This document shows, in pieces, positions 25,435 to 36,894 of a stretch of DNA of 64,000 nt; positions within the stretch are counted from its first letter, which is position 1, and every line of letters begins with the position of its first letter. Source of the DNA: Chaunax sp. Z400 (taxonomy: Eukaryota > Chordata > Actinopteri > Lophiiformes > Chaunacidae); the NCBI GenBank assembly GCA_037577475.1, contig CM075204.1, positions 6,522,855 through 6,586,854 of the forward strand, given 5' to 3'. The notes under the pieces are model-generated. The model was not told the DNA's origin, made no database searches, and saw only the letters and a program-made list of their open reading frames with translations. The translations under genes were made by a program, and so were the position numbers.

Positions 25435-26376
25435 CTAAATAAGTTTTAAACTCCCCTTTTCCTTCACTCTGCGGTCCAACTCATCCCAAACCATCTCAAT
25501 TGGGTTTAGGTCAGGTGATTGTGGAGGCCAGGTCATCTGATGCAGCACTCCATCACTTTCCTTCTTGGTCAAATGGCCCTTACATAACCTGGAGGTGTGT
25601 TTGGGGTCATTGTCTTGTTGAAAAACAAATGATGGTCCCAGTAAGCGCAAACCAGATGGGATGGCATGGCGCTGCAGAATGCTGTGATAGCCATGCTGGT
25701 TAAGTGTGCCTTGAATTTTGAATAAATCACCAACAGTGTCACCAGCAAAGCACCCCCACACCATCACACCTCCTCCTCCATGCTTCATGGTGGGAACCAA
25801 ACATGAAGAAACCATCCGCTCACCTTCTCTGCGTCTCACAAAGACACGGCGGTTGGAACCAAAAATCTCAAATCTGGATTCATCAGACCAAAGTACAGAT
25901 TTCCACTGGTCTAATGTCCATCCCTTGTGTTTCTTGGCCCAAACAATTCTCTTCTTCTTGTTGTTCATCCTCAGTAGTGGCTTCTTTGCAGCAATTCGAC
26001 CATGAAGGCCTGATTCACGCAGTCTCCTCTGAACAGTTGATGTTGAGATTTTTCTGCTACTTGAACTCTGTGAAGAATTTATGTGGGCTCTAATCTGAGG
26101 TGCTGTTAATTTGCGGTTTCTGAGGCTGGTAACTCTAATGAACTTATCCTCTGCAGCAGAGGTAACTCTTGGTCTTCCTTTCCTGGGGTGGTCCTCATGA
26201 GAGCCAGTTTCATCATAGCGTTTGATGGTTTTTGCGACTGCACTTGAGGATACATTCAAAGTTCTTGAAATTTTTCGGATCGACTGACCTTCATGCCTTA
26301 AAGTAATGATGGACTGTCGTTTATCTTTACTGAGTTGAGTGGTTCTTGCCATAATATGGATTACAACAGTAGTCAA
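25435..26376 (-). mobile_element. Tc1-family transposase, C-terminally truncated
   Basis: A 313-codon open frame; the likely true start is the internal MARTTQLSKDK. It holds paired helix-turn-helix domains (QSIRKISRTLNVSSSAVAKT; GRPRVTSAAEDKFI) and the DDE catalytic core: VLWSDESRFEIFG (first Asp), FQQDNDPKHTSR (second Asp) and PQSPDLNPIEMVWDELDRR (Glu, DD34E spacing). The frame is intact through the triad but departs from the family after RRVKEKGSLK. The usual C-terminal 20-40 residues and the 3' terminal inverted repeat are absent. Chemistry would be cut-and-paste at TA sites. A non-autonomous relic is most likely. Confidence 0.95.
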
Positions 26377-26400
26377 ATAGGGCTATCCACTGTGTACTAA

Positions 26401-26690
26401 CCCTACCTCTGCATAACACAACTGATGGTCTCAAACACATTAAGAAGGCAAGTAATTCCACAAATTGACTCTTGACAAGGCACACCTGTTAATTCAAAAC
26501 CATTCCAGGAGACGACCTCATGAAGCTGACTGAGAGAATGCCAAGGGTGTGCAAAGCTGTCATCAAAGCAAAAGGGGGCTACTTTGAAGAATCTAAAATA
26601 TAAAACATATTCTGACTTGTTTAACACTCTTTTGTTTACTACATAATTCCATATGTGTTCTTTCATAGTTTTGATGTCTTCAGCTTAAAA
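26401..26690 (+). mobile_element. Tc1 3' tail in opposite orientation
   Basis: On the plus strand, MKLTERMPRVCKAVIKAKGG followed by YFEESKI and a stop is the C-terminus of a Tc1 transposase. Beyond it is the usual AT-rich 3' sequence (ACATAATTCCATATGTGTTC). It lies immediately 5' of the minus-strand transposase, so the two pieces are head to head. Confidence 0.85.
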
Positions 26691-26815
26691 GTGTTAAGCT
26701 ATTGACAATGAAAATTTTTAAATTTAATAATAAGAATTAACACCAATAAACAAAATAATTTTCAAAACAGATTTATTTTTTTCACCCATGCAGTCATTAA
26801 AACAGTTTTCACAAT

Positions 26816-29212
26816 TTAAAACATTGTGAATGCAGGTATAATGTACAAACTGTCAGAAACGTTATACGAGCTTTGAACATCAAACGTCTTGTGAATTTTA
26901 AGCTCAGACATTTTCAATATAAACCTTTCCTCACTTCGTAATATTCTGAATGCGTGATGAAGGTCATGAACTTCTACCAAAAGTATATTACTTATTTGAC
27001 AAAAGACTGGCATGTCTCCTTCCATTGCACTGCAAACAACAAGTCCAGCTTTATACTCAACACCATCAACTTTAACCCAACTAGTTGAGAAGACATCTTT
27101 GGACAAGATCATTTCAAGCACTTCATTGTTGACCACATTTTCATCTCTGAGGGAAAAAGATTTAACTGGCCCGTACTCGTTTTGTGTGAGGGTGAAGGTT
27201 TCCCAGTGATAAGCAATGGCCATCTGATGCTTTTTAGCAAGTGATTTGGTTATGTTTTTGAAATTTTTGAGTCTTTGAACACCTTGTGTTTGGCTTCAAA
27301 CCTCATACTCCACATATATAATAAGGGACCAATTTTCCTTATAGAAGATGGGTAATGAATCATAAAATGATGTTTAGGTATCAAGTTTCTATGTGGATAC
27401 AAGTGCTTAAATAGTTTGTGGTGGTCAACAATCAAATGCTTTAAAAATATCGTCATACCTAGAGTGAGAGAAGGTGAAAAAACAATGTTCATTATTTGAA
27501 GTAACAGCAACAACAAATTCCAGTTTTTGTTTCCAGCAGGAATGATGTCACCAAACAACAGTGGGATGTTTTTCACAAGACACAGTGTCTGAATAGAATT
27601 CAAACCAATGACATTTCCAGCACTCTCCAAAATAATCTTTGTGGGACGGTTTTTTCGTTCCAAAAATCCATAATCAAAAGCATAAATCCTGGAAAGCAAG
27701 TCCTGTTCTGATATGAAGTGTTGTGTGAGATATCCAAAAAGGAATTTGATCTCATACTGAGCTACACATTATATCAAATGAGTAGTTATGACAAACATGA
27801 AAATACTTCAATGAATTAAGGGTGGGATTTCTTTTCAAACCATAATGTGACTTTAATTGTGGGTTTTCCTTGAGAGACTGGAAATGCATTTCAAACACAT
27901 CTTTTCCACGAATGATCACCTTAGGATCATCCTCACTGTTTACCGTTTGAGAATCATTTTTATGAATTAAACAAAGACGACAGAAATGATGGCTACTAAA
28001 TGATTCATTAAAACCAAGAATTGTGTGCATCCCCAGATTATCTCCAGTGATTTGTGAGATTGTACCGTATACCTGCTCATCAGAAAATGGAAGACGCAGC
28101 CCTTGGCTTTCCAATGTTTTTATATCATTTAACAAAGGTTCCAGTATAACATCAAAACCGTACTTGTGCAGATCTTGTGTGTGAAAAAGTGATACCAAAT
28201 GAATGTTATTCAAAACCGAATTAAATTTTGGGGGCAAATTTCTTACAATAAAATAAAGACAGCCAATTTTGTGAATTGTGCGTTTGGAGCCGAGGGGATT
28301 GGCTGTTTCAAAATCGTCATAGTACAGTTGAATTTGTAATGTATGTCTTTTTGCTGTAAACAAAGGCTGGGTTTTAAAATAACTTCCATCAAAGAAGTCA
28401 GTTTAAGAATCAGGCTCTGATCTACACTCTTTCTTTAGACCAACGCAAATGTCTGGATTTCTGCACAATGAATTTCAGTGTTTCTAAAATTGGCACATAT
28501 ATAAAAGTATCCTTTACAGGTACTTGATCATAAGTGCCAGATTTCTGATTTCGCCTGTTGTCATATCTCACTCCCAGTATTATTTCAACTGGCTCGACAA
28601 CTCCCCATTTCTGGTTGAAGTATTTATTCCGTTTCCATTCTGGATTAAGATCTGTGAAAGGGTTTTCAAATTTTTCAAATGAATCATTTATCACAGATAT
28701 GTTGGATCACTTACAGGTAAAGCAGAAATAGCAGTATGTTTTGCTTGTGAGCGAAGCTCACTTGTTAGTTCCTCCAAATCTCCTACAATTGAGGATACCA
28801 AACTGTTAGAAATCCCACTCCCCTGTAATTTGGCCACGATGGATGCACACATTTCTTTAGTTGGATCTTTAGTAGGTCCTGAGTCACTGCCGTCAGAACA
28901 AACAAAGGAAGAGCTACATTGATTTGGGGGATTAGATTGGTCCTCCAAAGCATGCACCTGAGATGAAGATGCAACTGGCTCACTTGAGGAACAAGCAATG
29001 GTTGAAGTTTGAACAATTTGCTGAACATTGCTATGAACACTATCAAGGTGCTTTCGAAAACCTGCATATGTTAAGAACTGACGCTTACAGCCTTGTTGAG
29101 AACAAAGCAATTTGAACTTGGGTCCGGGATAGTAACCATGCTCAACTCTTAAATGTGAAAACAATTGCTGACTGCTGGGATACAGTTTCTGACACACGAA
29201 ACAGGTCAGCAT
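26816..29212 (-). pseudogene. C2H2 zinc-finger/transposase-like multicopy gene, copy 1 (decayed)
   Basis: I recognise the family as an uncharacterised high-copy fish group, probably a domesticated or active DNA-transposon protein; superfamily unassigned. From ATG 29212 there are two C2H2 fingers (CFVCQKLYPSSQQLFSHLRVEH; CSQQGCKRQFLTYAGFRKHL), then a Ser-rich linker, FENPFTDLNPEWKRNKYF, YYDDFETANPLGSKRTIHKI, ITGDNLGMHTILGF, CRLCLIHKN, and in the C-terminal half HHFMIHYPSSIRKIGPLLY and MRFEAKHKVFKD. It is split by a frameshift near 28700, stops near 28420, a small deletion near 27752 and a frameshift near 27255. The deletion removes the HDxLEG motif that copy 2 keeps (VIMHDILEGV). Its start codon lies 12 nt after the stop of the upstream gene at 29225. 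Confidence 0.75.
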
Positions 29213-29224
29213 TCTTTTAGCCTC

Positions 29225-32106
29225 TTACTCACAGTATGTGAGAACTACTGACTGGTTCAGCACTCTGGCTCTCAAATCTCGAACTCTGGGTGACTCCTTC
29301 ATTTTCCCCACATCAATGTTGTACACTGTTGTCTGCAGGAATGTGTAAAAATTCACCAATGCAGCATCATAAGAAAGATTGAACACAAAATGTGCTTTGA
29401 AAAGTTCATCAAATGCCCCAAGGGAGCGATTTGCCTGAGGAGGGATGAGATGCTTGTCCATGGCGACGTAGAAGCTGTCGATCTTGCTCTTCTGACGACC
29501 AACAGCGAGGAGGTACGGCCGCCGACCCTGCTGGTTGCGGAGGTGCTCGTCCAAACTGCAGCATGACTAGGGTAGAGATAAGGAAAAAGAACATGAGACA
29601 TCAGAATAGTGTACAGTCACAAAGAAAACTACAAAATAGTGATTATTCAAACATCTTCTCACAGGCTAGTACAAGATGGGAATGCATAAGAAGACTTCAT
29701 TAAACTTCATCCACTTTTTAACAACTCATTTAAACATGAGGCTAAGACGGTAACACGTGACAAATGACTATAATCACAATAATTATATAATTACCTTATG
29801 AAAGATTACAAGTCTTTCAGCTGCATCACATGCACTCATTTTTGGAGATTCCGGTCCCCCTGGAGGTGGAAGCAGATGTACCAGCAACAACAAGGAGGCC
29901 ATTTCTTGGTCATAGGCTGAGGACAAGAATTCACAAAAATTAACTTACAACTCATTAAATTTCAGCATCTATTGTTCATATTTATCCTAAAAATCAAATC
30001 GACTTTGAGAAATACACAGAATAAACAAATTAAATCAAGCGTAACTCTAACTCACCAGTGCTCTCATTTCCTCATTTTAATCATATAGTCACAAATATAA
30101 TGAATGAAGCAACTGTAAAACAAATATAACTCACTTGTTGCCTCATCAAAATCACTTCCTGGGGTAATTTCTGATGACCTCACCAAGCAACGCAACTCTG
30201 GTGTTGAAGTGAGCCGCTTAGCCTCTTTTACGATATCTGGCTTGAAGATCACATCCCATTTCTGAAGGAGCTTGGAGGATGTCTCGTCATCAAATAGGAG
30301 AGTGAAGTCTTGTTCCACCTTTAAGAAAGAAGACATTAAATGACTAATACAGAAACCACTTTAAAATGTCAAACCACGCTAAACATCTCAATCAAAACTT
30401 ACCAGTCCTATAGTATCCAGGAATCTTGGGAAGATGGAGAGGATATCAGCACTTCTGCCTGGGTCATTAACAAGCTTCTGACGATGCTGAAATGTCTCTC
30501 TCATCTTCTGGAGGATCAGGGAATTATCTGTGGTATGGTTGAGCAAAGATATGGCCTCTTGGCAAGCATCTCCATCAAGCTGCCTTTCAACATTAACGGT
30601 CCTTTGGAAATGTGGGCCTCCTGGAGAAATGTCCACAGAGCTATTTTGTGTCACTGCAGATCCTCAATGTATTTTCCTCTGGACTGTTTTCAGACGCCAA
30701 GAAATGTATCCTGTGCTGCTTGCAGCATCGTAGAAGTGTTCCTGAAATAAAATAAAAAAATGCATTGTCACACTTGGCATGCAAGTATTGAAATAAATAA
30801 ACATGTAAGAATAACACTGAAACGATCATGCAAACAATAATGATAATTACATAGCCTTTCTTGGTATATGGATCCTTGAGGGAAGGGAACAGCGTCACTA
30901 TCCCAAGAGCATACTCCTCTCTGACTGCTTTAGTGGGGGGGTGACTAAGAGGAGATATTAAGTTAGTAATCCGAATTTATGCAATGGCCATGCAGTTATT
31001 TGGCACAAATAAAAAGAATACGAAAACACATACCCATGATTATCAGTCATGTGAGCCACTAGTATGTTCACCATTTGTCTTCTTCTGGCATCTGTTAGGG
31101 TTTCTGTTGTTTGGTACTCCTGTAGTACTACTTCACCACCAGACTTGCCTCTTAGCACAGCTTCAATCAACTGATAAAAAACAAAAACATGAGAATTCTA
31201 AACATGGAGTTAAACAGCTTTTTTCAGACAGGAGAGTGAAACAATGTGAAAACATTAGTAAACACATGAGAATCTAGTTTTGTGGCAACCTGTTTAGCAG
31301 ACGCTGCATCGTGTGGATCCTCAGAATGTTGCCTTTTGCTAAGGACCTCATTGAGGATTATAGTTGATGCACTTGAGCTGAAGCTTGAGTCAGACATCTC
31401 AGAAGCACAAGACAAGGAGCTATCAGAAAATTCTAAAAGAATAGAAAAAAATGTAAATAATTTTATTTATAAGTGTGTGGAGTGCTTGATTATATCGGCC
31501 TTTATATTTTACCGTGACTTGAGAAAACTGTCAGCGCCACATTGCCTTGTGCAACAAGGTCACTGAATATTTCCACATCAACTTCTGTCCCTGTTGCATC
31601 CTTGTATATAATTTCTGCATCAGGCGGCAGGCGAAATCTCTCAATGACTGGAAAATAGTAAGATTAAAAACATTTATGTGCTTTCGAAGTCAGCACTTTT
31701 TTTTTGTTCCAGAGTGAATTACAGAGCAGTACAGAAGTACATTCATCCAAAATTGTATAAAGATTAAATAAACCATTTTCCCTCACAAAATCCAATTCCC
31801 TCAAGTCCAACTTTGAAAGTTGATAATTGGCTTTTTTTAATTGTTTTGGTGTATATAATGGTTTACATTCTAAGAGGCACATATGTTTAGCAATTTATGA
31901 AAGAGTCTGTTAAAGACATGTAATGAAATCAGAGTCTAAAGAATGAAAATTTCAAAGAATATGGGTCAATTTCAAACACGTTTCCTAAACCAAGCTAAAG
32001 TTAAATAAACACCTTTTTCGTGGAATTGGAGAAAGTCAAACCGTCCTCCGACATCATCCAGCTTCACGTACTTCTGCTGTTGGTTGTGCTTGACTTGGAT
32101 CAGCAT
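29225..32106 (-). CDS. Nine-exon gene of an uncharacterised multicopy fish family (SAMD3-like)
   Basis: Exons (minus strand, upstream first): 32013-32106, 31513-31647, 31290-31432, 31034-31170, 30851-30944, 30413-30741, 30135-30318, 29795-29916, 29225-29566. All introns are GT-AG and all phases agree. Recognisable stretches are LIEAVLRGKSGGEVVLQEYQ, EEYALGIVTLFPSLKDPYTK, QLDGDACQEAISLLNHTTD, FPRFLDTIGL, DFTLLFDDETSS and VYNIDVGKMKESPRVRDLRA. Similar proteins are annotated in fish as uncharacterised or SAMD3-like; no SAM domain is visible here and I know no function. One in-frame TGA (plus-strand 30664-30666, exon 6) breaks an otherwise complete frame. The end of this ORF and the start of the zinc-finger ORF are 12 nt apart, which suggests one transcription unit or one mobile element. 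Confidence 0.6.
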
Positions 32107-32548
32107 TTTTACTGAGACATGCAAGAGAGTTTGACAAAGTAAATGAACATTTAAAAGAAGAAACAGTTAAGAAGCCCTGGCTGCACAGATGAAAGGGATG
32201 GGTATCGTTAGGATTTCATCAATACTGTGTCTATCTATACGTGTGTGTGCAAGTGCCACATTGACACAGACAGGAGATGCAGCAGACTGAAGCAATTTAT
32301 ATCAAAATGCTTAAAACGAGGGGAGTGTTAAAATAACACTTTGAGAGTGGAAATCAACTCAGAAATGTTTAACTCTGAAATTTCAACTCTCCAGTTTTTG
32401 CTGTGTACTAACAGATGAGTCTTCATATCATCATATAACCTTGTGTGCCTGTAGAACATAGTGAGACCGTTGTTCATTGTTTAATCTGTGTCTGCTGTCG
32501 GACCTCCTGATCCTACTTGGGGGGGGGGCACATTCCCTTTTCCTTTTC

Positions 32549-33197
32549 AGGAAGCAGAAAGTATATTATCTTGTGTTTTACTGTTTTCTCTGCTCTACAC
32601 ATGTGAGTGTTTTGCCCTCACATTGCATCTCCTTGTGAACAGCCCGAATGTGCATTTGTCTTTGAGAATAAAGGAGTAACATTGACCTGATCCAGAGGAC
32701 ATCTCTTTATTTTGACAAAACATCCACGTGTTAGAGGCTTTTTACCTAACAAAGACATAATAACATATCACTGTATTCAGTCACTATCCAATGAGTCAAT
32801 ATACCAAAACAACAGAAGTCCTTTAGGAGCTGCAGCTGAACGTATCTAATATTCAGATAAGAGCTCATTTAATTCCATAGAACAGATGTTTATGTGTCCC
32901 ATTAAGAAGTGTAGCACAGGAGCTGGTGTTGGTTTGATGCTCTGTGTTCCAGGTGACTATCTGGGTGGGGAGGCGTACTGGGCAGGCGGTCTGCACCTCT
33001 GCACGCCGCTGCCCTTCAGACCAGGCAAGGGCGGCTTTGGAGACCTTTTCAGAACGCACTTCTTCCTCAACGCAGGCAACCTCTGCAACCTCAACTGCGG
33101 TGGGTGAACTGAACGTATTAAAACAGCTGCTGTGTTAAAAAGAGTTCAACACATAAAAACCTCACTTATAGAAATATGACCATCAATAGAAATTATA
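32549..33197 (+). pseudogene. Second copy of the 650-bp block with the displaced samm50 exon
   Basis: Near-identical to 15909-16559. The exon at 32953-33099 keeps both splice sites and the open frame but reads NLCNLNCG where copy 1 reads NLCNLNYG. Tyr is the residue I recall as conserved, so this copy looks more decayed. The match ends at 33197, exactly where zinc-finger family copy 2 begins. Confidence 0.9.
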
Positions 33198-35022
33198 CAA
33201 TCTAATATTCAGGACCAAGTATTGAACTTAATCCCAAATGACAATCCCTCCAGAGCAGCCATAGAAGAGTTATTCAAAAGCACGGACAACCCTTTCAGCC
33301 AGCTGAATTCAGACAGCAAGTGGAAGAAATATTTAAGTTCGTTTTCAAAAATGAAAAGATGAGTGAATTGATGCAAACATGTACTCAGTTTGACAAATTT
33401 GAGGACTTCTGTGGTGGGATCTACTTCCAAAGTCATCCTTTGTTTCCAGGTAATAAGTTTGACTCCAAATCCAACTGTACTTTGATGAATTGGAGTTTGC
33501 TAATCCTCTAGGTTCAAGAACAGGTAGACACAAAGTTGGCTGCTTGTACTTCATCCTCAGAAATCTTCCCCCCAGGATAAATTCTGCCTTAATGAACATT
33601 CATCTGGTATCATTGTTTCATGCACAAGATGCCAAAAAATATGGAATTGATCAAACATTGAAACCTTTAGTAAAGGAGTTGAAAATATTAGAGACAGCTG
33701 GGGTTGCTGTTCCATTTGCTGACATTCCTGTACGCGGCACTCTCGCACAAATTACTGGCCATAACTTGGGTTTGCAAAGCATTCTTGGGTTCATGGAGTC
33801 ATTTAGTGCAAATGATTTCTGTAGATTTTGCTTAGTTGATGAATCTTCAGCTCAGTCAGTTTTCTCAGAAGATGACCCACGTTTGACTTTAAGATCAGCA
33901 GCTCTCAATGATCAGCATTATACTGCCTTGGCAGATGATCCCACATTAACCTCTTCATGTGGCATCAAGAGAAAGAGCAAACTGAATACATTGCAATATT
34001 TGGATACTGCAGAAAATTCTTCTGTTATCATGCATGACATTTTGGAAGGGGTTGGTCAATATGAGATCAAATTACTGTTAGAATATTTGAATGAACATTT
34101 CATCACTAAAGAAAGCTTGTTAAACAGGATCTATGCTATTTGGAAAAGAAAAACAAGCCAACAAATATGAAGCTTGAATGTGGAGGACATAGTATTTGGT
34201 TAAATGCATCACAAACACTGTTTGATCACAAATATACCTTTGATTTTTGGTGACCTGGTATCAGAGGATGATTGTTATGTTATGATGCTGTTATTGCTGA
34301 ACATTATAAACATTGTTTTCTCCTACACGATCACTGAAGGGATGACAGTGTATTTAAAGCACCTTATTATTGAACATCACAAACTCTTCCAAGAACTTTA
34401 CCCGTCAAACAACTCGATTCCAAACCATCATTTCATGGTCCACTATCCGAGATGCATTTGAAAAATTGGACCACTCATACACATGTGGACTATGAGATTT
34501 GAAGCGAAGCACACATTTTTCAAAGATTGTGTCAAGAACTTCAAGAATTTGACAGTATCGCTTGCAAAAAAACAGCAGTTGGCAGTGGCTTATCACTGGG
34601 AAGCTTGACTTTAAAAGAAGTCGAGGCAGGTCCAGTCAAAATCTGTTTACTTGAAGCAGTAGAATACACAGAAGATATATCTGCATATCTTCAGATTGAT
34701 TCACAAACCACTGTTAATCTCACAAACTGGGTGAAGTGTTTGGAGTTGAATATGGTGTTTGCCTCTTTGTTTGCACAGGCACTAATGAAAGCACACCTGT
34801 GTTCAGTAAAATATCCTCTATTATTTTACATGATGGCAAAGTTGTTTTGGTTTTGGTTGAGCATGACACATGTTTCCATGACCATTTTCATGCTTTCCAA
34901 GTAAGTGAAAACATTCCTAGGAAGATAGTTGTTCTAGAAAGGGATAGATTAAGATATTTCAAATCTCCTATGGATGTGATTAATTTTTTTATGTTGTGGC
35001 AGAGAGTTGTATTATTTAATTA
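33198..35022 (+). pseudogene. C2H2/transposase-like multicopy family, copy 2 (5'-truncated)
   Basis: Homologous to the minus-strand copy at 26816-29212 but clearly diverged, so an independent family member. It lacks the zinc fingers. It starts around NPFSQLNSDSKWKK (frame-broken), continues with DFCGGIYFQSHPLFPGNKF, then a 226-codon frame 33490-34170 (FANPLGSRTGRHKVGCLYFI; FCRFCLVDES; SSVIMHDILEGVGQYEIKLL). Further pieces lie in other frames (GMTVYLKHLIIEHHKLFQEL; PNHHFMVHYPR; HAFQVSENIPRKIVVLERDR). Several frameshifts and an internal deletion after the first segment make it a relic. The MHDILEG motif is intact here and resembles D-x-H-x-x-x-x-G motifs of TNP2-type transposases, but that assignment is inference. 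Confidence 0.75.
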
Positions 35023-35108
35023 GTCAACAATGTAAGGAATTGATTCTGTCATGGTGCCCCAGACTCATAGGAGGGTGGATACTAATTACTCTCTCTAAAT
35101 GTGTGCAC

Positions 35109-35543
35109 GTGCTGCAGTGGGGCGTGGTCATCTGCAGGTGCTGCAGTGGGGCGTGGTCATCTGCAGGTGCTGCAGTGGGGCGTGGTCATCTGCAGGTGCT
35201 GCAGTGGGGCGTGGTCATCTGCAGGTGCTGCAGTGGGGCGTGGTCAACTGCAGGTGCTGCAGTGGGGCGTGGTCATCTGCAGGTGCTGCAGTGGGGCGTG
35301 GTCATCTGCAGGTGCTGCAGTGGGGCGTGGTCATCTGCAGGTGCTGCAGTGGGGCGTGGTCATCTGCAGGTGCTGCAGTGGGGCGTGGTCAACTGCACGT
35401 GCTGCAGTGGGGCGTGGTCATCTGCAGGTGCTGCAGTGGGGCGTGGTCATCTGCAGGTGCTGCAGTGGGGCGTGGTCATCTGCAGGTGCTGCAGTGGGGC
35501 GTGGTCATCTGCAGGTGCTGCAGTGGGGCGTGGTCATCTGCAG
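35109..35543 (+). repeat. 29-bp minisatellite, exactly 15 copies
   Basis: The unit starts GTGCTGCAGTGGGGCGTGG and ends CATCTGCAG. Copies are almost identical; copies 5 and 10 carry CAACTGC instead of CATCTGC, and copy 10 ends CACG. Because 29 is not a multiple of 3, all three frames stay open and cycle through one 29-residue peptide. The long ORFs here are therefore repeat artefacts. Confidence 0.97.
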
Positions 35544-35752
35544 GTGCTGGATGGCAGTTCATGCCTGATCATCATCACCATCATCACTCTGCTTTAACGT
35601 CCGGCTTCTTCCACTCTTCACCAGATCGTCCTCTAACTTACAGTGGTATAAACGCTCAGACTTACGCTGATCTCCTTTTGGATTTTTTTCCCTGTGACTC
35701 ATTCTTCCTGTCCTCCCATCCTAGATCTCCTGGAACTGCCAGCCACACCTGC

Positions 35753-36068
35753 CAGCCTCACCTCACGGCCCTGCTCTCCCGCCTCACCTCTCAGCCCTGC
35801 TCTCCAGCCTCACCTCTCAGCCCCGCTCTCCAGCCTCACCTCTCGGCCCCGCTCTCCAGCCTCACCTCTCGGCCCCGCTCTCCAGCCTCACCTCACGGCC
35901 CCGCTCTCCAGCCTCACCACTCGGCCCCGCTCTCCAGCCTTACCTCTCAGCTCTGCTCTCCAGCCTCACCTCTCAGCCCTGCTCTCCAGCCTCACCTCTC
36001 AGCCCCGCTCTCCAGCCTCACCTCATGGCCCTGCTCTCCAGCATCACCTCACGGCCCCGCTCTCCATC
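35753..36068 (+). repeat. 26-bp pyrimidine-rich minisatellite, ~12 copies
   Basis: The unit is roughly CCTCACCTCTCAGCCC plus TGCTCTCCAG, with C/T and TCTC/TCAC variants between copies. The strand is strongly C+T-rich. It starts about 210 bp after the 29-bp minisatellite and ends about 90 bp before the gag-like remnant. Confidence 0.93.
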
Positions 36069-36154
36069 CTGCTTCAAACCTCAGCTTGATTCACATTTTG
36101 CCAAGTACATTAAACCTGTTCAAACTTCGTCTGTGTCCGTGTCTCGCTCTTGGG

Positions 36155-36880
36155 TCTAATCTAAAAAACCTTAACAGAACGATCTGGCAAAGCGTGGACC
36201 CAGCGGACACAGACGCAGTAAAAGAAGCCATCACGCACCAAGGCTTTCTGCTGGGCAAACATGAGCAAAAATTACAATCTTTAATGGAATCTCAAAAGAT
36301 TAATCATGACCAGCTGTCGCAGCTTAATGCTCTGGTTCATTCATTCTGTACCCAACTCTCTCAACTCACACAGGCTCTACAACCGAGTCCACCTCCAGCT
36401 TCTCCTCCACCATCTGTCGCACCCACTCACGAGGTTCAGATGCCGACCCCGGAGCCCTACGCTGGAGACACAGAGAAGTGTCGGGGTTTTCTCATGCAAT
36501 GCAGCAACGTCTTCACTCATCGCCAGCAGTCCTTCACCTCCGATGGAGTAAAGGTATCATAGGCAAGGCACTTGAGAGGCTAGATTGTGTGGTGGAACTG
36601 CTAATCCTCCTTCGTATGCGGAGTTCATGGATGAATTTAGAAATGTTTTTGACCATCCCTCTCGCTCCTCGTGGAGTCTGGCTGGAATGAGGCGGCGCTA
36701 TGCAGCAAGTTTGTGTATGGTCTCAACGACCAGTTAAAGGATGAACCAATTTATGGAGAGGAACCCAACTCACTTGACTCGCTTCTCACCTTGTGTATCA
36801 AGATTGATAACCGCCTACAGGATGACGCTCGGAGAGGAACTACAACTCCCATCGGCCCTCCTCCAGCCGCCTGCCCATAA
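36155..36880 (+). mobile_element. Decayed Ty3/gypsy-type gag remnant
   Basis: The frames encode SVDPADTDAVKEAITHQGF, then a Pro-rich linker, PEPYAGDTEKCRGFLMQCS and, after a break and in another frame, ALCSKFVYGLNDQLKDE and DSLLTLCIKIDNRLQDDAR. These match the capsid-like gag of fish gypsy-type LTR retrotransposons in order. A frameshift and an internal deletion near 36550-36690 interrupt it. No protease, RT, integrase or LTR was found. It ends at a Tc1 fragment. Confidence 0.75.
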
Positions 36881-36894
36881 TTCAGTCTATCAGG

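Noticed and set aside
35109..35543. Possible CRISPR-like array
   Set aside because: Head-to-tail units without unique spacers in a vertebrate sequence: an ordinary minisatellite.
35007..36562. A 487-codon ORF that seems to fuse minisatellites with a gag-like tail
   Set aside because: The 29-bp and 26-bp repeats lack stop codons in several frames; the apparent fusion is fortuitous and no start or splice context supports it.
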